From positions 4,603,737-4,667,736 of the forward strand of contig CM055100.1 in NCBI GenBank assembly GCA_029204225.1: 64,000 nt of DNA, in the 5' to 3' direction. The notes under the pieces were generated by a model. It saw only the letters and a list, made by a program, of their open reading frames with translations, was not told the DNA's origin and ran no database searches. Numbering within the stretch: position 1 is the first letter of the stretch; each line of letters opens with the position of its first letter. Of this stretch, positions 13,601 through 24,100 are shown piece by piece. Source of the stretch: Diphasiastrum complanatum. Taxonomy: Eukaryota; Streptophyta; Lycopodiopsida; Lycopodiales; Lycopodiaceae. Position numbers and translations under genes: made by a program.

Positions 13601-16600
13601 CCTTCTGGATACCTTGGGCTTTTGACCATGTTGGTGCACATTTCTCCATTTTAGCTATCCTTTGTCAAGATGATCTCTTTATGATCCATGTTCCCTAGCA
13701 TATCGCTTGCTTTTCCATGCTATTACAGTGTGCCTGTCATCCTGCTTATGTTCCTACTCCTTGGTGTTGGTCTTTCGATGCTGCTATCTTTTCTTGGGGC
13801 ACCATATATCACTGAGTTTGCACATATGGTTGATGGTTACGTGTATGATGCGGCTATTCGCGATGAGTGTCCATCTCTTTTCCAATTTCCTTATTGGCTT
13901 CCCGTTGCTGATGCAGTTCTACCTTCTCGGGCTTTTTGGATACCTTGGTATGATGTCCCTATCTTTTTGGCTGATCCTCGACTATCTTGGGCATTACGGA
14001 TACCTTGGCATTCCTGGTTGCTGCTTGATCTTCTTCTGGTTCCTTGGCATTCCGGTTGTTCCATATTGCTTGGTTTCAGATGACGTGGCCGAGATGTTCC
14101 CTTCGTCACCATGATGTTGATCCTGAGCTGTTCCCTTTCTTACCAGCTGCCATTCACCAGGTTCGCCTTCACCATAGTCGATGCTGCCGACAGATTCAGT
14201 TTTTGGTCCAGTTGGATGGTCGTCCTGTTGAGGAGGCCACATGGGAGCCTATTGATGTCTTTTATCATACACGATCACTTGCGGATCAGGATCGTGCTCT
14301 TGATGCACTTGTTGATTCCTCTACATCGGATGTTGCTCTAGTTGTTAATGCACCAGGGCTTGCTGCTGTTTGATCCAGTTTCTTTTCGGCAGTTGGTTCT
14401 TCTTTTTTGTGTCGGGGAGAGTTATGGACTTGGCTCATTACATTCGCCGTGTCCATTTACATTTACTTTACTTTATGCATAAGCAGGCCTTGGGTCCTTT
14501 TTATTCATTAGTGACACTTAGACTATATGGTTGGCCTTTGGCCTTATTATTCATTATTAATTAGGCCATTTGGACATATGACTGGAGAGTGGGGGCCTTC
14601 TTGGAGGGCTCACTATTATCCCTCCCAGTTGGGCCCTAGCCACCGGAAGCTTCCTTTTAGGGCTTCCTCTTGGCTATAAGTAGGGAAATTGTGTCATTTG
14701 TTATTCAGCTGATGATATTGATCTCTCTCTTTAGTCTCCTTAATCTCTCTCTTTTCTGCTTTCTAGGGCTAAGTCTTGCTTATGTGCTGCTTTCATAGCT
14801 CAAGTCTTGCTTATGTGATGCTTTCAGAGCTTAGCTCTAGATCAGCTGTGGCTCCATTCATAACTGGCGTGTCCAGCGTACACGTCCAACAGGGCAAGAC
14901 AATGTGAGTAGTGTGCCCCGGCACGGTCCATAGCCATGGCGGGCCTAACACAGCATAGGGACCCTGTCAGCAAGATAGGGCCCCACGTTGGGTCCCGACG
15001 TGCAGTCGGCCACGTCAGTGCCACGTGGCTGACACTTGGCAGTATGCATGCTACCAGTCCTCACACTGGGTTAGGAGGGGCTTACTCCATATAGAGATTA
15101 TCTCGGTGTGTGTAGGAAGAGATTATTTTGAGGATTAGTTTTATCCATTGTTTGCTTTCTCCTTCCTCCCATTGTTGTAGCAAAGATTTGTAGTCGCGAA
15201 TTATAATGGTCTGAAGTCAAATGATCCTGATAGAGTAAAGTAGAATTCTTTTTTTGAAAAAGTGCAAAATCTTGTTCAAGTTGTAGATCACCTCACAAAG
15301 AGCATCAATAGTGCAACAAGAAAAAGAGCATGGAAGTAAAGGCGATTCCGAGAGTGAACCTAATGAGCAAAGTGATGGCAAAAATCAGGATTTAGATCAA
15401 GAAGCATTTACAGATAGCAAAAGTACTAACCAAGATAATGAAGACCAAAGTTTATCCGAAGATGCAGATTGGATGAGCAACATCCAAATGTAAACGATAG
15501 TCAATTGGATGAGCTTCCAAATGCAGACAATGGTCAATTGGATAAGCATATCCGAAATGCAGAGATGACAAGGGATCAGAAAATGAAACTTGTAGTGCGT
15601 CTCTGTGCCTCTGAAAATACAAATAAATTATCAATTTTTGTCAAATTCGATCCCCTATTGCTAAACTGATCATAACTGTTATGAACAGATTCACAGAGTT
15701 TGATATCAATGACTAGAATACATTTCCACATGCCTGCAGAGACCCCTGTGACCTCTGTTCCGCCCGTCTACGTCCGTATCACAAATTTCAATTTCCATGC
15801 CCTAATTCCATGTTTTTTAGGGTTTAGGCGTGGACCATCGTGCGAACATTTGCTAGGGGCGCGGTTTAGGCCCACACTGCACTCCTTTACGCCTGCACGG
15901 ACTCCCAAGCTAACGTCAGTCGCCCGTTATTGCTCATACTGAAATTATTCTAGAGTGAGTGGAAAAAAAGAAGAAACATCATACTTGAGTGCGCCTCGTA
16001 GACCAGCAACGTAGCGAGAGATGAGCTCCAATGTAGAAATATCTGGGAATAGATAGGAAAGCTCTGTAAACCGTGTCGTATAAGCAGCCAAGTCACCAGT
16101 GTGAGATAAACTGCGAAAGATGTCGCATTGTTGAATAAGCCACTGAGGATCAATCATCGCTAGGCGGAGTGCTGTCATAAACTCTGTCCAACTAGCAAGG
16201 CCAAGGTGTGAAGCCGTCTGGCGAAACATGCGCCACCAAGTAGCAGCACGGCCCTCCAAATGTAAAGCAGCCAAATGTATCCGCTGAATGTCAGTCTTAG
16301 GAAACATAAGGAAGTAGGTCTCAAGCTTAGAATACCAATTCTCGAGTTCATTCCCATCGGATGACCCAGAATACACAGTAAGCTGAACCTTATCCTTAGA
16401 GTCTCGTGGCAAAGGACCAGAAGGTGAAGGAGTCTCGGGTGGTAGAAATGCACGCTGTGGGGGAACAGGTGGAGATAGTGGAGAAACACTGGACTGTAAT
16501 GATAGTGTAGCAATCTGGGCAGAAAGAGCAGTGAACGTCTCTCGTAACTCCTGGCATAAATCAGTGCGTACATCACTCATGGCTTCCCTAAGATGATCTC

Positions 16601-18058
16601 GGAATTCATGCCGTACTTCGTCAAGGTAAGTGGAAGACGGTATGCAAGGTTCAGAAGATGTAGGGGAAGTAAGTATCCATGGTCAAGGAATGCAGGAAGT
16701 GAAGAGAGTGTAAGAAAAGCTTAATATCGGAGGGAGCGGACTTTTGTCGTCACCCCAAATATGCTTTAGGTACACAAACGACACTAAGAGCAAGAAAGGA
16801 AATGACAAATGTCAAGAAAAGGTGTGGAAAGCAAGGAAAAACCAGCAAAGATACCTCTCGATAGAGCTCCAAGCGTGTGAAGAGCATGTGACCACAAGGA
16901 GAATGAAAGTGGGCGCTGGACAGCCTCCAATCAATGCTGAAAATATGGCTGGTTATCTGTGGAAAACGTGATGAAATAGGGCGATGGACAGCCTCCAATC
17001 AAAACTGAAATATGGCTGAAACTCTGCTGGAACAATGGCTGAAAAATGTGATGAAGTAGGGCGCTGGACAGCCTCCAATCAATGCTGAAAAGATGGCTGG
17101 GAATCCTCTCCCTGAATCAAATGGAGGATTCAAAAAAAAGAGGGAAAAGGATTTGGAACTTGGGCGCTGGAAATAATCTGCCCAAATTTTTTTTTTTTCC
17201 CGGCCGCCAAATTTAGCGGAAGTACTTCCGCTAACTATCTGCTAAAGCTCTGCCATGCTCTGATGGGTGTTGGTCCTCCTCCAAACTGTGTTGAATGTTG
17301 CTGAAGCAAAGAGACGAAAGCCCTCAGCAAAGAGAGAAAAATCAGCAAGGAAAATGGGCACCCAATCAGAAAATCAGATCTGAAATTCAGCAATCAAGAA
17401 AGTGCTCTGATACCAAGTTATGATCAAAATCTCAGGTGTTGAGTCAATGAAGCATAAAAGACAGCAATAGACTAAAGCCCTACAAGCAATAGACAAGACA
17501 ATAGGTTCTCCCACGAAGAGCCCAAGCAATACCAATCAATAATCTGAAAAATGAGTGTACAAATGCCCCTATAAATACCCTACCAATGAACCCTAAAATA
17601 GGAATTCAAAAGTAAAGGGAGGCAAAATGTGGAGGGAAAATAGTGCGTCCCCCACTCCACATATAACCATATAATAAGGGCCCAAGGCCAGTCAATGTCA
17701 TAAAAAAGGACCCAGTGCGGGTCATAAGCATGTAAAAAGGCTCTGGGGCTTGTACATGACTAATATAAAATGCGTAACCAGAAATATACATAACCAACAA
17801 TAAATGTAAAGAGGCCTGCGGAATATATGCAGAGTAGCCTAGTAGGCCTGTATCCTATAGTTCGTAACTATTAGAGATGTTATTGCTGATTGTATAGTTT
17901 TCATTACGTTCATGGAACATCATTGTACCCCATTTTGGTGCCATGTGGCCCGATATTATATATTATGATGATCCTATTCACAGCATTGTCGTGATTCAAT
18001 ATTGTTCTTTGTGGTTTCAGTTCAGTAACTTCGGTTTTATGGTTTATGGTTTATGGTT

Positions 18059-18137
<79 letters not shown>

Positions 18138-21100
18138 GGTTGAAAAATGTTTCATTTAAGGTTTAGTACGGTTCAGAATGATTAAGCTGGGTTTTTGTTC
18201 AGCATGGTTTTAGTTCCGTTTGTTGTGATCAGAGAGAGAGATAGAGAGAGGGAGAATCAGAGAGCCTGGGAGTTAATACACCTAAATTGGACCATCCTGC
18301 ACCCGAAACAAACTACACAGTCATAATGCTCTCAATCAGAGCTTTCATCTGATACCCATATTGCCTTAAAAAATTTCAAAAAAAAAAAATCAATTATGCA
18401 CGATTCTGGGAAAAACCCGAAACGCGATTCTGAATCGTTGATCGTGATTCAGAATCGCGGTGCATCTATGGTCCTTGAATACTTATTACGAGACATACAC
18501 TGATGTATAAGAGCTAGTAATTCAAGTCTTAGAGTTAGCTAAGTTAGTATGTTCTTAACTTAGTAGGGTCTCGTGGGTCCACTAGGCCTAATTGTGACGT
18601 TATGTACCCCAACTTGACATCTGGAGGTACCTTATTCTTTCTATGTAACTTATAGAAGTTAGATAGTCATGAAGTTGGATAGTCATGAAGGGAGAAGTTA
18701 GATAGTTTTTTTGGAAGACTATATATGTGTATGCATCTCTTTTGTATCAAAAACTTTTGTAAGCATCATTACTATTCTCCTTGGCTGTCCATGCGTTTCT
18801 ACAAGAGGGTTACCAACCATCTCTTTCTTTCTTTTGAGAATGCTTTGTGTGATTGAATAGTTAAGATCCTGGATCCTTAGGCTTCTATTTCCTACATTGT
18901 ATATGTGATCAGATCAATAATTGAGTGTGATTTGATAGGCCAAATTTACAGCAGAACAGGTTCCAAACAGGTCTCAAAAATTTAAAACTAGCAACTAGCA
19001 AAAAGGAAGCTCAAAAACAATGAAATCTTCAAATGAGTTAAGAATCATGTTGAACAAAATGATTAATGTAATCTTAGACTATGGTATTGTCAAACCTCTT
19101 ATTCAAAGCGAAGCAAGCAAAGAAATAGAGTCAACCATCACATCTGTGTTCAAAAGAACCAAAGATAGCATATAACCCCTCTAGGTTGCCACAAAGCTCA
19201 TATCAAAATGAAGAGCAAAAAGAGATGGAATCCAGTATTGAGGTTGTGAAAAGTACATGGATTCATGTGATGGGGCACATGAGACCTAGCAAGATTAAAT
19301 CCCAAGGCTCACAATCACAAAGAGGAACGAGGAGATGGAGCTCCAAGCTCACTCAAATGCAAATCAGCCAAAAGATCCGCAAAAATGATGTCCATTGCCT
19401 ATTTTTAGGCAAGGCCCATGTCCTAACTGAACCTAATTATCTTTAGTGTAGTTATTAACTCTACCACTTTAAGCCTTTCCTGGCTTTATTCTTATTTAAG
19501 GCACTTTGTGGGAACCATCTTCATTCTTAAGGCTGATAATTCCTTTTGGGTGCAAACAAGTTTACAATGGATAGTATTCTTCTCTTATGAGCTCGTATGT
19601 ATTGAAAATACATGACACTTGCCAATCATTACTTTTAACGAAGAACTTTGAAATCATAATATCTAGTAAAGTTTTCTATGATCATGGCAACTCTGGGAGG
19701 AATTGATTTCTTTCAAACAAAAGAGAAGCAACATTAGCTCATCTGCTCGTCATCTCCAATGCCTGAGTTCGTGCTGTACACAAATTGTGTGTGCATTGTA
19801 AATGGTGATGCAGGGTATTTGGGGTAGAGTTAATTAAATTTAACATTCTTTAAGCAAAGAAATTGCTCCTTCGAGTGAATTAAGCACATATTGCTCTCAA
19901 ATCTAAATGGAAACATTACAAAGGAACATCTGATAAGCAGGTTTTACTTTGAAAGATAGCTTTGTGAAGCTTGTTTTGAGATTGAAATGCAAAGACAAGT
20001 ATTCAGTTTTTTTTCTGGATATTACTGCAGGTTTACTATATGGTAAATTTGAAGAGCTATGTTCAACTTCTAAATTTTTCTGGATGTGGTAAGAACACGC
20101 TGTCACAGTTTATGATCGTACTTGAGATTTGAAATACAAATCTTTTATGTTCCTTAAAATAAGCCAAAACAGATATTGGTCTTCTGAACTTTCAGGCTGC
20201 CTTACTGATAAAAGTCTGTTTTACATTTCAAACCATAAACATTTCATAGCAAGATACATCCAGTCTGAGACAGTGCATAATATATCATTTCTTCTCCGTC
20301 ATCCTTCTATCCTGTGGCATTAATCTATTCATGAAATTTTTGCCATTGTCCTCATACTGTCAGGCTGAGAGCAGCTGGAAATACGTTCTAATAGACTGTT
20401 GTTCATGGGTTCCAACTTTAAAACTTTTGTATTGGACTTATGCAGATTTTTCTTTGTCATAGGTTCTTAGGACTCAGAAAGACCTAGAGGATTCATATTG
20501 CTAGTATTGTAAGTGAAAGGGCTATGAACTGTTTGAATTTTGTACATTTGAAAGACCTATGTAATGCACCACTTGAGTTGTGGCATTTGGCAAAGTTTTA
20601 AAAAAATGTAAGTGTTTGCAAACTTGAGGTTTTAGGGTTTCCTGAATACACAAGAGACCCCATTGTGAGAAATTTTGGGTTACAATGTCTATATCTGTAA
20701 AAGTGTTGTACTTGATGATAGCAAAACTGGCCATGCATGCCTTTCTGTGGCAAAAATTGTTGCATGCAGCAACAGCATACTGCAAAGATGTTTGGTCAGA
20801 TCTTTGTTGGATGGTCCTAATTCTGTTAACTTTAGTGATTCCCACATTAAACAGGAAAATGTTGTTTTGATAAAACTCTTTCTTGTTGCACTTTTGTCAG
20901 TGGCTAGCTCTTGCTTCAACTTTTCTCATGTACAACTCATAGTTATTTTCAAGGGCTGTGACGTGTAAGGGAACCTGTTATTGTACAATTTAAAAGTATG
21001 AGCAGTTTGTTTTATGACCTTAGTAAATGCCATATTTCACAGCTAACAATTCAAGTGTTTGTGCAGGGAACTCATTCAACTGTAATCACCCTGTTGTCAA

Positions 21101-24100
21101 GGAGCTTGTGCTTGACAGCCTTAGACACTGGTAACTTATCTCTGTCTGTGCGTGATTGTTAAAGCTATTTCAATTAAGCCTTTAGCTCAGTCAGGACTTT
21201 TGGTGCCAATTCTATGGCATGCTTCAGATCTCTTACTTTTGGTAAACCTTAAAGTAAAAAGTTTCAGTTGCTATATCTTGTTGATTGTTAAAGCTATTTC
21301 AATTAAGCCTTTAGCTCAGTCAGGACTTTTGGTGCCAATTCTATGACATGCTTCAGATCTCTTACTTTTGGTAAACCTTAAAGTAAAAAGTTTCAGTTGC
21401 TATATCTGCAAAGATGGTACCATGTACTCATCAGTTAGTTTATCTTTTCTGCTGAAAATACTGTCTTCCTGTCAGCAGTAAGTGCTAGTGTTTTCTGTGT
21501 GCTAATATTACAAAGCTGAGATCTTTTTATCAGGTTCCTATCTTGGCAACAGCACTTTCAAGTTTCTTGTCTCCTTAGTACACTTTGAGAGTTCAACTTT
21601 TTGACATCCCTTTTTTTAATGATGCTGAAAAGCCAATTTACTAGCCCAAGGCTACGTATAGGCTCCTGCAATTTGTACACTCTGAAGTCAGTACAGATTT
21701 GTACTTGGGTGTTTGGGGACCTTTGAATTCATGTGACCTTATCCAAAGTAAGTAAAAAGCTGCTGTTTTGGCCAAGTGGTTGGATTCAGATTTAATGATA
21801 CTAGAGTGAAGGTCAAATTCTGCAGCGATATTGGCTCTCCCAAGTTTCTCAGACAACTCTTCTATATTGTATATCTTGACTAGTACCCTCATTATTGGTG
21901 GTTGATTGTTCAGAGAGTAGCTTCTTAGCATCAAAGTAGGTTAAGATTTGTTTAGCTTCGCTTTAGCTTATGATAGCAGATTGCTCTCAGGTTACATTAG
22001 TCTATAATGATGAATCTGTATTCTCTGGTCTATGTTTGTGTATTTTACAATATTTTCTCTCTACTCATTGTATCTTGTAGATTTTTTCTGTGGAATGTGT
22101 TGTTTTGTTGATCACTTGGTATTAGAGCCCTCTTTTGTCGCTGAGAGATTGTGATCCACATCTGTGTAGATCCTCCTTTTTGTAGGACTCTATATTTGTT
22201 TTGTGGTAGTTTTTATTCTTGGAGCAAGACCGAATTTTCATAATTTGTTTCTAGTTGTCTGTACAGAGTTGTGATTTTCAATAGGATTGAAATTTTCATT
22301 CCCTCCACTAGTCACCCAAGAATTATCAAACATAATTTGTTTAAAATTAGAACTTAAAGTGCCAGAAATCCCACTTTTGCTAGTTTCCGGACATTTTCAC
22401 TTTCACACCTTTTTGGCCAATTGCTATGGATTGTGAAGAAAAATGTTGTTTGGGAAAAAATCAGGTTTCAAATCTTATTGGATGAGAGTGAGGCATATCT
22501 TGCTGAAAAAAGGAGCTTTGAGAGCTTTGAAATGGTATCTTCACATTTTACATTTGGTGAATGGAGGCAAAGTTATGGCCAAAAATGCTATATTTAAGCA
22601 ATTGGTTACCTGAATAACTTCAAAATTAGGGTGCGTTTTCTAAAATTGATTGCATGAATGGGTTCTAGGGAGCAGGGCAACCTACCTAGAGGAGGCATGC
22701 ATCTAAAAATATCTTCTAGTCCTACCCCTAATCACCTGCTTGGGTAGGAACAAAGCATGTCACTGGTCCCAAGAAGGGCAGATAATAGAAGGAAAAGAAT
22801 GGATTGAAATTGAAGAACGGAGTGTAAGTTGGAAGTTTGTGAAAATCAACTAGTCATTGGAGGATATTTTGCACTTCAGTGATTTTTTTCCTCAAACCAT
22901 TAAAATTTATTAGTTAGTCTCAACGTTTCCTTAAAATTAAAAATTTCTTCGAACTAAAGGTCAAAATCTGAAGTATGTTGACAAATTTTTGGGAAGGAAT
23001 ACACATTATGGCCCTCATTCCAAGAAAAAAGAGCAACAATTCAAAGAACCTCAACGTGAAGCTGCATAAAATGAAGGGTTTTGTTCTTTGCTAGGGTGAA
23101 ATTTCATATTTCTTATCTAGATGGCTTGCATGTGAAAGTGTTACATACCCATATGGGCATGTAACGAGTTACCCAAGATGACAATCGTTAGTTGAGACGA
23201 ACACCAGTTTGGAGCTATAGGTTGTTTTAGTGCCACATTTCAATGTCTATTGGTACGGGGTGACCGTTGTTTGTTGGCCACGTTAGCGTGTGCAACTAAC
23301 GCATGTTGATGGTTTAGACGTGACCATAGTTGCAGCGAATCGCGATTCACTGGGTCCGCGATTCGTAAATCGCGATTCTGAACCCAGAATCGCAAATTTA
23401 AATTTTTTTTTTTTTTTTTGGAAAAATAGCTTATGGTTGAAATATTTTTAGGGGATCCATGGTCAAACCAGCGTTTTGCCTCTCAGAAGTGCAGTAGATG
23501 AGGCACAAGCTATTTGATTGTCATTTGCTCTGGTTTTCAGTAAATGTTAATCCTACAGTTTGGGCTATCAACTGTATGGATGATGATCACTTTTGCAATC
23601 GTTTCACTAGAGATGTGAGTGCAATGTGCATACAGTTGGGGGCATAAATATTGGGCCCTTCTCGGTGCGCATTTGGACCCCATTTTTATCTAGGGGGGGG
23701 CGGTAGCATTTTTATCTACAGTGTCTATATAGCAGGAAGTCCTAGGGGGTTCGGGGGGTGGTAGTCCCCTGGGAAACAGGGGGTTCGGGGGGATGTAGCC
23801 CTTGAGAAACAGGAGATCCGAGGGGCAGTAGCCCCCCGGTGGGGGGTTTGGGGGGCAACGCCCCCCAATGGCGGGGTCCGGGGGCTTCTTCTTGATTTGG
23901 CAGTGAAAACACACTTTTTGGTGTTTCGCACCCTTTTTTTCCACGTGGTTAGGCCAAGATGATATCTTAGCTAGCTCTAGTGCACTGGGGTGAGATGGCA
24001 GTATCTCTATGGATTGGTGGTAACAGAGTGTTTGTCACTGATTGCTTGATTACATTACTATGGTCAACTTCGACGATGGGAGTTCATAATGGATGGTACT

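Larger units (their letters stand above)
9229..14864 (+). mobile_element. Element B: non-autonomous chromovirus-like LTR retrotransposon nested in A
   Basis: LTRs 9229-9647 and 14421-14864 are nearly identical over their shared length, suggesting a fairly recent insertion into the 3' LTR of A. Between them are a PBS (9649), a repetitive leader, gag (10620-11560), a protease remnant (about 11970-12160), about 2 kb of filler, and a chromodomain (about 14190-14330). No reverse transcriptase, RNase H or integrase core is seen. It would need enzymes supplied by a related element. Related pieces lie at 15945-17878, 27752-28500, 50796-51690 and 54030-55682. Confidence 0.8.
4273..15092 (+). mobile_element. 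Gypsy chromovirus A, internally deleted, 3' LTR split by element B
   Basis: A sense-oriented LTR retrotransposon in intron 3: 5' LTR 4273-4634, PBS 4636, leader to 5599, gag, protease, RT, a truncated integrase, chromodomain, PPT, and a 3' LTR in two pieces (9171-9228 and 14865-15092). The 3' LTR lacks its last 75 bp or so and no matching target duplication is seen on the right. RNase H and the first half of integrase are missing at about 8320. Frameshifts and stops make it non-autonomous. Confidence 0.85.

Noticed and set aside
15311-15493. Acidic 60-codon frame
   Set aside because: No domain, no splice or start context and no repeat of it elsewhere in the window; left unassigned.
20031-20088. 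Evidence that ISA3 is a pseudogene
   Set aside because: The divergent exon keeps frame and splice sites, and all other exons are intact including catalytic residues.
23690-23944. Pro-rich minus-strand frames
   Set aside because: They translate the G-rich tandem array in two frames; repeat shadows.
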